This document shows, in pieces, positions 32,704 through 42,601 of a stretch of 64,000 bases of DNA. Location: assembly GCA_023091665.1 (NCBI GenBank), contig JALJCQ010000015.1, positions 2,542,001-2,606,000 on the forward strand. Reading direction: 5' to 3'. The stretch's first letter is position 1, and the number at the start of each line of letters is the position of its first letter. Origin of the DNA: Pythium myriotylum (taxonomy: Eukaryota > Oomycota > Peronosporomycetes > Pythiales > Pythiaceae). The notes below the pieces were generated by a model. It was not told the origin of the DNA and ran no database searches. It saw nothing but the letters and a program-made list of their open reading frames with translations. Position numbers and translations under genes: made by a program.

Positions 32704-33167
32704 CGAGTCCTGCCGGTTAGTCATCAGACTCCAAGCCGCGAAATCCCTCTCACTGCAAACGTTGGAGTTCTTTTTTTTTGTCAAATACCACGTAAATGCA
32801 ATCGCATTAACACTCAAGCCTCAAGTCTAGAACAACCGAGGCCATTCAAGTTCTCGTCCAGTCTCGTCGGCGCGATCACCAAAGTGCTGCGCAAAAAATG
32901 CTTTGTTGTGCTCTCAAAGGGCAACAGCGCCAGCGTGCTCCACCAATCACCAAAGCTATCCTGCTGCCACCGTGCAACCGACACATAGTATGCGTTTTGC
33001 TCACAGACAGTACGAGAGCACTCCATCGTGCATAAGAGTTTCAGTGGATGACGAGTATCCGGTTGCACAAAATGAGATGATGATGTTTAGCATCCCTACA
33101 TCAATAAATTGTTCGTCCACTAACAAAGTCGCGGCCTGTCTAGCCGCAAAGAGTATACCGCTAAAAT
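32704..33167. other. Between genes B and C: shared 3' flank of C, no gene
   Basis: From about 32966 to 33167 the sequence is nearly identical to the 3' flank of gene A at an offset of exactly 4800 bp (28166-28367). The part left of this is unrelated and carries no recognisable gene. Confidence 0.6.
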
Positions 33168-34316
33168 TTACACAGCGGTCGCGAAGCCGACGCGCGGGCC
33201 CGTCGCCGTCGTCCCGTAGTCGAACACGACGTAGTACTTGCGCATGAACACATCGCCGAGGATCCACAGGCTCTCACCCGAGCTCTGGAATCCCAGGTAG
33301 CAGTAGCCGTCACCGCCATCGAAGATGTAGTCAGCCTTCTTGATCGCGTACGACTTGCCGCTCAGCGTGAACGAGACATCCGGGCCCGTGCTCGTGCAGC
33401 TAACGCGGTAGAGACCGTATGAGCTCACGTAAGTGCCGCCAAGAGCCTTGCCCAACTTTGTGAACTGCGATGGTGGAGCAGCGATGAGCGAGGTGCCTGA
33501 GTCGACGATGGCACGCACAGTTGTCGACACCACGCTCGTGGTGCCGGCCTTGACGCCGCCGAGACCGACCTCCCAGTAGCCTCGGCGCGTGACAGGCACG
33601 TAGTCGAAGTCTCCAGTGAAGCGAGCTGGGTTCACACCACCGAACGTGATCTCACCGCCGTTCGCATCGCCCGTGCCGAGGTAGAACGAGAACTGCGGCT
33701 TGTCAAGGGTGCCAGCGCTGACGAGCTTCTCAAGAGGGCCCGGGATGCCGTTCTCGGCGATGGTGTCGAAACCAAGACCGAAGATACCGTCAAACTGGCC
33801 TTCAGTGTACAAGTCGCCGAGACCGCTGACCGTGTCGACTTCGGCGAACTTCTGGTTCTCAACCGTGAGGCCGCCGAAGCTGATGGTGTCCACCGAGACG
33901 AAGCCCGACACAGGACCACTACCGTACTGGATCGCGAACTCCGAGCCGTCCTTGACGTACGTGGAGGACAGTGAACTGTTGTAGACGGCGTGCGACGCGA
34001 ACTTCTTGTTGGGCACCCAGATGTTGCTCGAGCCCGTGTCGTAGATGACCTGGAAGTCCTGCGGCGGCGTGCCGACTGACAGCGTGCCGTAGTATTCGGC
34101 GTCCTGGTAGTTCTTGAGGATGATGTCCCCGACGACAAGAGGATTGATTGCTGAGTTACTGGCCTGCTGAGCAGCCTGGGCGGCTTGGGCCTTAACGGTG
34201 TCGAGGTGGTTCTGCTTGGCGATCTTCTGCACGGGCACGGTGATCACACCCGCCTCCGAGGACTGAACGAAGAGCGCCGTGGCAATGACGGCAAGATAAG
34301 CGACCGGGCGGAACAT
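33168..34316 (-). CDS. Secreted pepsin-type aspartic protease C (mosaic)
   Basis: 382 residues from the ATG at 34316 (MFRPVAYLAVIATALFVQ). The frame is open a further 165 codons upstream, but the signal peptide sets the start. The DTGSS and DSGTS active sites and the YGSGPVSG flap are intact. The propeptide (IAKQNHLDT) resembles D/E, whereas the body and 3' flank match A/B. At DNA level, blocks identical to A (33168-33419, about 33637-33791) alternate with diverged blocks (about 33420-33636), which suggests gene conversion. It is expected to be secreted like its paralogues. Confidence 0.94.
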   Translation of the reverse strand: MFRPVAYLAVIATALFVQSSEAGVITVPVQKIAKQNHLDTVKAQAAQAAQQASNSAINPLVVGDIILKNYQDAEYYGTLSVGTPPQDFQVIYDTGSSNIWVPNKKFASHAVYNSSLSSTYVKDGSEFAIQYGSGPVSGFVSVDTISFGGLTVENQKFAEVDTVSGLGDLYTEGQFDGIFGLGFDTIAENGIPGPLEKLVSAGTLDKPQFSFYLGTGDANGGEITFGGVNPARFTGDFDYVPVTRRGYWEVGLGGVKAGTTSVVSTTVRAIVDSGTSLIAAPPSQFTKLGKALGGTYVSSYGLYRVSCTSTGPDVSFTLSGKSYAIKKADYIFDGGDGYCYLGFQSSGESLWILGDVFMRKYYVVFDYGTTATGPRVGFATAV

Positions 34317-34374
34317 CTTGGCGTGGAGGGGTAGTCTGGGTGTTTGCTTGATGTGGACTTGAGCCGGGGAAAGC

Positions 34375-34390
34375 AAATTGCGAAGTGAGC
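34375..34390 (-). promoter_or_regulatory. Oomycete Inr+FPR-like core promoter, gene C
   Basis: Minus-strand GCTCACTTCGCAATTT, about 70 bp before the ATG. Confidence 0.7.
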
Positions 34391-34812
34391 TCATGGGGAA
34401 TGCTTTGCTCGGTGCAGAGGGACCGTTTGGGGTCCATGTGCGGCGGGATGGAGGAGACGGGGTGTCAGGTGATTGACCGCACTGAGTGCTCTTGACTTGG
34501 AGAGTAAACTCTCGCTTAAACTGATAACACTTCGCTTTTGGATGTGGACAAACGGCATCCACTGTCTCAACTTCCATCTGATTGAGCCGGTCCACGGATT
34601 CGTTGGCATGCGTTCGAAAATTCTGTGACGCCGTTCCAATCGCGATCAGTGGAGTTGAGTACAATGCTGCCTTCGTGGGTTTCCGAATGCTTTGTTTAGT
34701 ACCTGGAAACGTGAGCGATGGATATGTAGTGGTGGACTGGTCAGCCGATTGAAATACTCTTTGCTCACGTTCATGAGGCCACTGATGATGCCGACTCCAG
34801 TTGCAAGCCATT

Positions 34813-34874
34813 AAACAAGTCGAAGCGTTTCCTCACTCTTTCTTAAAAGAGTGAGGAAACGCTTCGACTTGTTT
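34813..34874. repeat. 29-bp perfect palindrome with 4-nt loop
   Basis: The left arm 34813-34841 begins AAACAAGTCGAAGCGTTTCC. The right arm 34846-34874 is its exact reverse complement. The loop is CTTA. Confidence 0.95.
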
Positions 34875-35724
34875 GTACTGTAGCAGCAGGTACAGCATTG
34901 TGTCGATCCCAGAATCAAACATTTTTTATGTTCCACTGTGCCATGCGTACTGTACGATTGTATGCACTCCTTCAACGCTGCACATCGCACTTCGGGAAAT
35001 GGTACTGTACCGTTGTGCGTTCTGTATCTGCCCGACTCATCGAAGCACGACGTGCTCCAAGATATTTAGATGTTGGTCGGGCTCGGAAGACCGCACGGTC
35101 ACTCGCTAGTGAACACGCGATTATCAGATTAGAGCGTTCCACTCCACGCCAGAGCAATTGCAGCAGATTTGTTGACTGATTACTCCAGATTGGTTGACCA
35201 ACCCGACTATTCTATCAGTCGACATGGAGTGTCATCCTACTTCGATATAGCCTGTCCAACTTGAACTCGGTTGGATTTCGAGTGTGATACTTGAGAAAGG
35301 ACCACTGTATGCTCTAAGGGAACCAGCTCACCCAAAAGCATCATTCCAACATGGACCACAGAATTGGTACAAAATACAAGTATGCGCTGACAGTGTGCGG
35401 TTGCTTGACCGACCGAAGGCCTGCTCGAACATTGAAGGTGTCACTGAGCACGTCCATTTTGATTTATAGACTCGCTCGAGAGTGAGAAGTGATCCTCTGT
35501 AATCTGCGATAGCTCGACCGGAAGTGCAATGACATCGTTCACGTCGACAAGACCATCCATAACCAAGCCGAAGGTCATCGCAAAATCTCGTTCGTCCATT
35601 CCACTCTAGCGGTCATACATATGTGTGAACATTCATCCATTATTACTTAAGATCTACTAGACAATACTCGCCACACTGCTGCGACGGTAGATACTGTTCG
35701 TAGCGCCTGCTCTGGCTGGGGTTC

Positions 35725-36867
35725 TTAAACAGCCGTCGCGAAGCCGACGCGAGGACCCGTAGCGGTCGTGCCGTAGTCGAAAATGACGTAGTACTTGCGC
35801 ATGAAGACGTCACCCAGGATCCAGAGGTTCTCACCCGAGCTCTGGAACGCCAGGTAGCACGATCCATCGCCGCCGTCCAACGTGTAATCGGCCTTCTGGA
35901 TCGAGTACGACTTGCCACCGAGCGTGAACGAGATGGCCGGGCCAGTCGTGCTGCAGCTAATGGTGTAGAGACCATCCGACGTGAGAGTGCCTCCAAGGGC
36001 GCGGCCGAGCTTGGAGAACTGCGACGGGGGAGCGGCGATGAGCGAGGTGCCCGAGTCGACGATAGCAGGCACCGACGTCGACACAATGCTCGTCGTGCCG
36101 GCCTTGACGCCGCCGAGAGCGATCTGCCAGTAGCCACGCTGGGTGACAGGTACATAGCTCACAGCACCCGTGAAGTGGGCCGGGTTTACGCCACCGAACG
36201 TGATCTCACCGACGTCGTTCGAGCCAAGGTAGAACGAGAACTGGGGCTTGTCAAGCTTGCCAGCCTTGACGAGCTTCTCAAGCGGGCCGGGGATGCCGTT
36301 CTCGGCGATGGTGTCGAAGCCAAGACCAAAGATACCATCGAACTGACCGTTGAGATACAGCGATCCGAGGCCGCTGACCGTGTCGACTTCGGCAAATTGC
36401 TGGTTGGCGATCGTGATGCCGCCGAAGCTGATCGTGTCCACAGAGACGGAGCCCGACACAGGGCCACTACCGTACTGGATCGCGAACTCCGAGCCGTCCT
36501 TGACGTATGTGGAGGAAAGTGCATGGTTGTAAACAGCGTGGGAGCCGAACTTCTTGTTGGGCACCCAGATGTTGCTCGAGCCCGTGTCGTAGATGACCTG
36601 GAAGTTCTGCGGCGGCGTACCGACCGAGAGCGTGCCATAGTACTCGGCGTCCTGGTAGTTCTGGAGCACGAGGCTGCCAACCACGAGCGGCTTGACTGCC
36701 GACGAGTTGTTGGCCGCGGCCTGCTGCTGGGCAGCCTGGGCCTTGATGGTCTGGATGTGGTTCTGCTTGGCGATCTTCTGCACTGGCACGCTGATCACAC
36801 CCGCCTCCGAGGACTGGACGAAGAGCGCCGTGGCGATGACGGCGAGGTAGGCGATCGGACGGAACAT
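35725..36867 (-). CDS. Secreted pepsin-type aspartic protease D
   Basis: 380 residues from the ATG at 36867 (MFRPIAYLAVIATALFVQ). The propeptide is longer and Gln/Ala-rich (AQAAQQQAAANN). DTGSSNIWVP, AIQYGSGPVSGS and AIVDSGTSLIA are intact. It differs from A/B in the flap-neighbouring loop, the N-lobe surface (SLYLNGQFDG) and a shorter loop (GSNDVGEITFGG). The encoded protein is identical to E in all 380 positions, and its promoter and flanks are mirrored with it. Secreted endopeptidase by family. Confidence 0.95.
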   Translation of the reverse strand: MFRPIAYLAVIATALFVQSSEAGVISVPVQKIAKQNHIQTIKAQAAQQQAAANNSSAVKPLVVGSLVLQNYQDAEYYGTLSVGTPPQNFQVIYDTGSSNIWVPNKKFGSHAVYNHALSSTYVKDGSEFAIQYGSGPVSGSVSVDTISFGGITIANQQFAEVDTVSGLGSLYLNGQFDGIFGLGFDTIAENGIPGPLEKLVKAGKLDKPQFSFYLGSNDVGEITFGGVNPAHFTGAVSYVPVTQRGYWQIALGGVKAGTTSIVSTSVPAIVDSGTSLIAAPPSQFSKLGRALGGTLTSDGLYTISCSTTGPAISFTLGGKSYSIQKADYTLDGGDGSCYLAFQSSGENLWILGDVFMRKYYVIFDYGTTATGPRVGFATAV

Positions 36868-36925
36868 CGTGGTGGGGTGAGTTGGCTTGGGCGTTTGCTT
36901 GAGGTGGACTTGAGTCGGGGAAAGC

Positions 36926-36941
36926 AAATTGCGAAGTGAGG
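36926..36941 (-). promoter_or_regulatory. Oomycete Inr+FPR-like core promoter, gene D
   Basis: Minus-strand CCTCACTTCGCAATTT, about 70 bp before the ATG. Confidence 0.65.
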
Positions 36942-37640
36942 TCGCGGACAATGGGCAACCAACGCGACTCGTTCGACTCGGACGGAAGGGGACCTGGGGA
37001 TTCTGTCTCTGATGGACTGTCACTCGGTCTCGCAGAGGCAGGCGGTCGTTGAGCGCGGATGTCTAGTTGGAGCGCAGCCTGATAGACGCTTGGGCGGTTG
37101 TTGAGCGAAGCCTGCACTGTCGCTGCCACGCTCCGAGACTGATTACATTCTCGAGTTCACGTCGACGAAACAAGGATCCTGACCACAGAACGCCATACAG
37201 CTTGGCAGCTCGAGTGCGTGTACCATACGCATTCTAACCGTGCAGTGTACTCACCCGTCACAATTGAGCCGGGCTGAAAGGCATCGACCGTCTCGTGAGT
37301 TGTGCTCGGGATCTTTGACGCCGTTCCATCACCTGCACGCGACCAAGTTCTATGAATTTTCATCCTTTTCTTCTGATTTGACTTGTACTACACAGTCGTC
37401 CAGTGTTCAGTAGAAAACAGGTGCTGATGTGGGCGCTGGACCTTCAAGGCTTTGTGGGCGAGTTCTGCAGAGTCCATCTTGGAAGTTGCAAGGGCGATTT
37501 TGAGACTGGAGACAGATGTCTTCGGACTGTTTTGAGGAAGTGACTCACAGTAGTATTCTTTGATCTGATTACCGTGCATAAAACAGTTTCGCGACGATCT
37601 TGCGTGAATCTAGGGTTGAGTGAGGCGGGCGTGACTGGAT

Positions 37641-37937
37641 CTTGGATTGCCAGATCGGATCTCGGCTTGCTGGATTGGATCTCGGGCTGGGTGAGATCGT
37701 GCACAGTTAGGCCCGCCTCATCGAATCGCACGTGGCCGTCTGGAAGAAATGCCGCGACCACAGTTTGCTCGCTCTGACTAAGAAGAATGAGTCGAATGAT
37801 TGATTATGTGATGTAACAACCAAACTAAAGAGGGTGAGGGTGTCTTTGATTGGCAACAAGAGATCATTCGCCCGCATCATCCTCGAGAGATTGCTGCGCA
37901 TAAGATGCCTGATGAGGCGGGGAGCGGCCCATTCGTG
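37641..37937. other. Central spacer of inverted duplication 2
   Basis: About 300 bp of unique sequence between the mirrored arms. No gene. A direct repeat of GGATCTYGG-like words lies at 37638-37695. Confidence 0.75.
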
Positions 37938-38636
37938 ATCCCGTCACGCCCGCCTCACTCAACCCTAGATTCACGCAAGATCGTCGCGAAACTGTTTTAT
38001 GCACGGTAATCAGATCAAAGAATACTACTGTGAGTCACTTCCTCAAAACAGTCCGAAGACATCTGTCTCCAGTCTCAAAATCGCCCTTGCAACTTCCAAG
38101 ATGGACTCTGCAGAACTCGCCCACAAAGCCTTGAAGGTCCAGCGCCCACATCAGCACCTGTTTTCTACTGAACACTGGACGACTGTGTAGTACAAGTCAA
38201 ATCAGAAGAAAAGGATGAAAATTCATAGAACTTGGTCGCGTGCAGGTGATGGAACGGCGTCAAAGATCCCGAGCACAACTCACGAGACGGTCGATGCCTT
38301 TCAGCCCGGCTCAATTGTGACGGGTGAGTACACTGCACGGTTAGAATGCGTATGGTACACGCACTCGAGCTGCCAAGCTGTATGGCGTTCTGTGGTCAGG
38401 ATCCTTGTTTCGTCGACGTGAACTCGAGAATGTAATCAGTCTCGGAGCGTGGCAGCGACAGTGCAGGCTTCGCTCAACAACCGCCCAAGCGTCTATCAGG
38501 CTGCGCTCCAACTAGACATCCGCGCTCAACGACCGCCTGCCTCTGCGAGACCGAGTGACAGTCCATCAGAGACAGAATCCCCAGGTCCCCTTCCGTCCGA
38601 GTCGAACGAGTCGCGTTGGTTGCCCATTGTCCGCGA

Positions 38637-38652
38637 CCTCACTTCGCAATTT
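38637..38652 (+). promoter_or_regulatory. Oomycete Inr+FPR-like core promoter, gene E
   Basis: CCTCACTTCGCAATTT, about 70 bp before the ATG. It mirrors the element of gene D. Confidence 0.65.
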
Positions 38653-38710
38653 GCTTTCCCCGACTCAAGTCCACCTCAAGCAAACGCCCAAGCCAACTCA
38701 CCCCACCACG

Positions 38711-39853
38711 ATGTTCCGTCCGATCGCCTACCTCGCCGTCATCGCCACGGCGCTCTTCGTCCAGTCCTCGGAGGCGGGTGTGATCAGCGTGCCAGTGCAG
38801 AAGATCGCCAAGCAGAACCACATCCAGACCATCAAGGCCCAGGCTGCCCAGCAGCAGGCCGCGGCCAACAACTCGTCGGCAGTCAAGCCGCTCGTGGTTG
38901 GCAGCCTCGTGCTCCAGAACTACCAGGACGCCGAGTACTATGGCACGCTCTCGGTCGGTACGCCGCCGCAGAACTTCCAGGTCATCTACGACACGGGCTC
39001 GAGCAACATCTGGGTGCCCAACAAGAAGTTCGGCTCCCACGCTGTTTACAACCATGCACTTTCCTCCACATACGTCAAGGACGGCTCGGAGTTCGCGATC
39101 CAGTACGGTAGTGGCCCTGTGTCGGGCTCCGTCTCTGTGGACACGATCAGCTTCGGCGGCATCACGATCGCCAACCAGCAATTTGCCGAAGTCGACACGG
39201 TCAGCGGCCTCGGATCGCTGTATCTCAACGGTCAGTTCGATGGTATCTTTGGTCTTGGCTTCGACACCATCGCCGAGAACGGCATCCCCGGCCCGCTTGA
39301 GAAGCTCGTCAAGGCTGGCAAGCTTGACAAGCCCCAGTTCTCGTTCTACCTTGGCTCGAACGACGTCGGTGAGATCACGTTCGGTGGCGTAAACCCGGCC
39401 CACTTCACGGGTGCTGTGAGCTATGTACCTGTCACCCAGCGTGGCTACTGGCAGATCGCTCTCGGCGGCGTCAAGGCCGGCACGACGAGCATTGTGTCGA
39501 CGTCGGTGCCTGCTATCGTCGACTCGGGCACCTCGCTCATCGCCGCTCCCCCGTCGCAGTTCTCCAAGCTCGGCCGCGCCCTTGGAGGCACTCTCACGTC
39601 GGATGGTCTCTACACCATTAGCTGCAGCACGACTGGCCCGGCCATCTCGTTCACGCTCGGTGGCAAGTCGTACTCGATCCAGAAGGCCGATTACACGTTG
39701 GACGGCGGCGATGGATCGTGCTACCTGGCGTTCCAGAGCTCGGGTGAGAACCTCTGGATCCTGGGTGACGTCTTCATGCGCAAGTACTACGTCATTTTCG
39801 ACTACGGCACGACCGCTACGGGTCCTCGCGTCGGCTTCGCGACGGCTGTTTAA
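38711..39853 (+). CDS. Secreted pepsin-type aspartic protease E
   Basis: 380 residues, identical to D. The signal peptide, Gln/Ala-rich propeptide, DTGSS and DSGTS sites, flap tyrosine and C-lobe cysteine pair are intact. Transcription is divergent from D, with 1.84 kb between the two start codons. Because the arms look identical at DNA level over about 2.2 kb, an assembly collapse or duplication artefact must be excluded. If real, the pair was copied or converted very recently. Confidence 0.94.
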   Translation: MFRPIAYLAVIATALFVQSSEAGVISVPVQKIAKQNHIQTIKAQAAQQQAAANNSSAVKPLVVGSLVLQNYQDAEYYGTLSVGTPPQNFQVIYDTGSSNIWVPNKKFGSHAVYNHALSSTYVKDGSEFAIQYGSGPVSGSVSVDTISFGGITIANQQFAEVDTVSGLGSLYLNGQFDGIFGLGFDTIAENGIPGPLEKLVKAGKLDKPQFSFYLGSNDVGEITFGGVNPAHFTGAVSYVPVTQRGYWQIALGGVKAGTTSIVSTSVPAIVDSGTSLIAAPPSQFSKLGRALGGTLTSDGLYTISCSTTGPAISFTLGGKSYSIQKADYTLDGGDGSCYLAFQSSGENLWILGDVFMRKYYVIFDYGTTATGPRVGFATAV

Positions 39854-40217
39854 GAACCCCAGCCAGAGCAGGCGCTACGAACAGTATCTACCGTCGCAGC
39901 AGTGTGGCGAGTATTGTCTAGTAGATCTTAAGTAATAATGGATGAATGTTCACACATATGTATGACCGCTAGAGTGGAATGGACGAACGAGATTTTGCGA
40001 TGACCTTCGGCTTGGTTATGGATGGTCTTGTCGACGTGAACGATGTCATTGCACTTCCGGTCGAGCTATCGCAGATTACAGAGGATCACTTCTCACTCTC
40101 GAGCGAGTCTATAAATCAAAATGGACGTGCTCAGTGACACCTTCAATGTTCGAGCAGGTCTTCGGTCGGTCAAGCAACCACAGACTGTCAGCGAGTACTT
40201 GTATTTTGTACCGATTC

Positions 40218-40823
40218 TGTAGCTTTAGTCTAGAATGGGGTTTCTGTGTGAGCATGAATTGTGCTTATTTATCCACATGCGGGAGGCTAGTAGCTTTAGA
40301 GAAACAACTTGTTCTTGTTTCCGTCTGGAACAGAAGTATTTCTACAGTACTTCGTACTAGTAGCCATGCTGTCACAGGTGAGGCAATCTCGACTTGCAGA
40401 ATGACGGGCTATGGCGGATTGTAGCATGCCACCGTCGAATAGTAGAGTAGGAACAACCTCGAGGGAGCTGGATCTCCAATGCACGCCAAGGTGTACTTGC
40501 GTGGTTTCGAACTAATCCAACTCTCTGTTGTTTCTTCCCCTCTCCATCCTCCCGCTGTGCAATGAGGGGACATGGTGAGGTGAAACCTCGCGGCGTCGAG
40601 TTCAATCCTCAGCAGCGTCCCAGCAGACGCCACTCTGGCCTCGGATAGTGCCAGATGGCTCGTCCTCTGAGAGCGGGAGTAGAGCCGAGAAATGGGTCCG
40701 TATGGCAGATTTATCAGGATACGCTTCATGGCTCCAGCGCAACAGCAAGTGAGGCACATCCAATCGAGTTGTATTATTCACCCGAGTAGTTTATCGAACA
40801 AAATCTGCTACTAGCGAACATGT
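40218..40823. other. Between genes E and F, no gene seen
   Basis: Only short frames without motifs. The outermost, diverged end of inverted duplication 2 may extend a little into this stretch. Confidence 0.5.
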
Positions 40824-41963
40824 TTAGACCGCCGTGGCGAGGCCAATGCGCGGGCCAGTCGACGTGCTTCCGTAGTCGTGAACGACGTAGTACTTGCGCA
40901 TGAACACATCACCGAGAATCCACAACGGGAGGTCAATACCCTGGAAGCCGAGCAGACAGGAGCCGAGACCAGTGTTAATGATGTAGTCCTTCTTCTGGAG
41001 CGTGTAAACGTTGCCGTTGATCGTGAAGGACACGGCAACACCGTTGGTGGTGCTGCAGCTGATCGTGTACTGGCCAGACGAGGACGCCGTAGCACCGACA
41101 GCGCGCGCAAGGCTGGCGATCTGTGCCTGCGGAACAGCGATGAGGGAGGTGCCGGAGTCCACGATAGCGCGCACGGTCGTCGACACAATGTTGGTGGTGC
41201 CAACCTTGACACCGGCAAGACCAAACTCCCAGTAGCCAGGCGTGGTCACGGGGAAGTAGTTGATGGCACCAGAGAAACGAGCCGTGTTGACACCACCGAA
41301 CGTAATCTCGCCACCAGCGTTGTTGCCGAGGTAGAACGAGAAGACAGGGGCATCAAGCGTGCCAGCCTTGACGAGCTTCTCAATCGGGCCGGGGATGCCG
41401 TTTCTGGCGATGGCGTCGAAGCCAAGACCGAAGATACCATCGAACTTGCCCTGCGTGTACAGAGCGCCAAGGCCGCTAACCGTGTCCACTTCCGCGAAGA
41501 GCTGGTTTGGTACAGTGAGACCACCAAAGCTGACGGTGTCCTGCGAGACGGTGCCCGACACAGGACCGCTGCCGTACTGGATCGCGAAGGCCGTGCCGTT
41601 CTTAACGTAAGTGGACGAGAGCGCATGGTTGTAGACAGCGTGGGAGCCGAACTTCTTGTTGGGCACCCAGATGTTGCTCGAGCCCGTGTCGTAGATGACC
41701 TGGAAGTTCTGCGGCGGCGTACCGACCGAGAGCGTGCCGTAGTACTGCGCGTTCTGGTAGTTGTTGAGCACGATCTTGCCCGTGGTGAGAGGGCTGATCG
41801 CCGGCTTGGGCGCGTTCTGGTTCTCGAGCGCCTGGATCGTCAAGGTCTGGGCAAGCTCAGCGTCCGAGATCTTCTGAACCGGGACCGTGACGATGCCAGC
41901 CTCGGACTGGGTCGCGAGAGCCGCGGCAATGAGCGCACCGATGAAAGCGACTGGGCGGAACAT
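40824..41963 (-). CDS. Secreted pepsin-type aspartic protease F (diverged paralogue)
   Basis: 379 residues from the ATG at 41963. The signal peptide differs from the others (MFRPVAFIGALIAAALATQS), as does the propeptide (IVTVPVQKISDAELAQTL). VIYDTGSSNIWVP, AIQYGSGPVSGT and AIVDSGTSLIAVP are intact. The C-lobe pair reads ISCSTTNG ... GSCLLGF. It is the most divergent member, is not part of either palindrome and has unique flanks. This is what an older, non-converted paralogue would look like. The antisense strand is open over the full length, which I read as a codon-bias effect. Confidence 0.94.
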   Translation of the reverse strand: MFRPVAFIGALIAAALATQSEAGIVTVPVQKISDAELAQTLTIQALENQNAPKPAISPLTTGKIVLNNYQNAQYYGTLSVGTPPQNFQVIYDTGSSNIWVPNKKFGSHAVYNHALSSTYVKNGTAFAIQYGSGPVSGTVSQDTVSFGGLTVPNQLFAEVDTVSGLGALYTQGKFDGIFGLGFDAIARNGIPGPIEKLVKAGTLDAPVFSFYLGNNAGGEITFGGVNTARFSGAINYFPVTTPGYWEFGLAGVKVGTTNIVSTTVRAIVDSGTSLIAVPQAQIASLARAVGATASSSGQYTISCSTTNGVAVSFTINGNVYTLQKKDYIINTGLGSCLLGFQGIDLPLWILGDVFMRKYYVVHDYGSTSTGPRIGLATAV

Positions 41964-42004
41964 GGTGTTCTAGGAAGGAAGGTGGTCTTGTGCAGTCGCC
42001 GGAG

Positions 42005-42019
42005 GATTCCAGAATGAGT
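42005..42019 (-). promoter_or_regulatory. Possible core promoter, gene F
   Basis: The minus strand reads ACTCATTCTGGAATC about 45 bp before the ATG. The Inr part (CTCATTCT) fits the oomycete consensus. The FPR part fits less well. Confidence 0.4.
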
Positions 42020-42562
42020 TTGACGGGGGCCGTCACACAGTTCATCGGGAGTCTGTGAGATAGGGGGTGCCGCCCCCTTTCACGCCTTGGCCATGCTCAG
42101 CTTCAAGCAATTCTCTTCTACGTAAACCACGCTGGACCCCGTCATCGGTGGACGGCGCTGTTCTCAGACCCAAAGAACTTCTCCAACTCGCTCTAATCCA
42201 GTATCCAGACAAGCTCGTGGTCTGTCCAGATCTGTTTCTCCACGAGGCGACACCGCGAAATGGGTGAGGAAATCTGAGCACGGGACGGATGTGTTGACTG
42301 AATGGATACGCTGTTGGTGGCAAGCGTACTGGCTTTGTGTTTATTGGTGGCACCAGACACACCTAATCAGATTGGAGTGGGACACAAAGCGGACATCTTG
42401 ACTGATCAGACGCTCATCGCAGACCACAAACCAAAGCGGCTAATCAGTCAGGGCCATCGCTGACACGATTGATCGAGGCAACGTGGATCCGCTCGGAATT
42501 GCGATTGGCTCGCCAAAATCGTGACGGGCTTGCCCCAAGTCGGTGCGAAATCCTTCGAAGAC

Positions 42563-42601
<39 letters not shown>

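Larger units (their letters stand above)
34317..35360. other. Between genes C and D, with a 29-bp hairpin
   Basis: Contains the promoter of C, a 29-bp hairpin (34813-34874) and otherwise no recognisable gene. Confidence 0.6.
35361..37640. repeat. Left arm of inverted duplication 2 (genes D/E)
   Basis: It pairs with 37938-40217. Matching coordinates sum to 75578 (centre 37789). The arm looks identical from about 35450 to 37635 and drifts at the outer end (for example CAGTGTGCGG against CAGTCTGTGG near 35390). Confidence 0.93.
37938..40217. repeat. Right arm of inverted duplication 2 (genes D/E)
   Basis: Mirror partner of 35361-37640. It includes gene E, its promoter and both flanks. Confidence 0.93.

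Noticed and set aside
35361..40217. Inverted arms considered as terminal inverted repeats of a giant transposon
   Set aside because: The spacer is only about 300 bp and has no transposase. The arms consist of a host gene with its flanks.
40878..42017. 379-codon open frame antisense to protease F
   Set aside because: It mirrors the length of the sense gene and has no motif or hydrophobic signal. GC-rich third codon positions keep the opposite frame open. The same applies to 36175-36939, 38639-39403 and 48256-49194.
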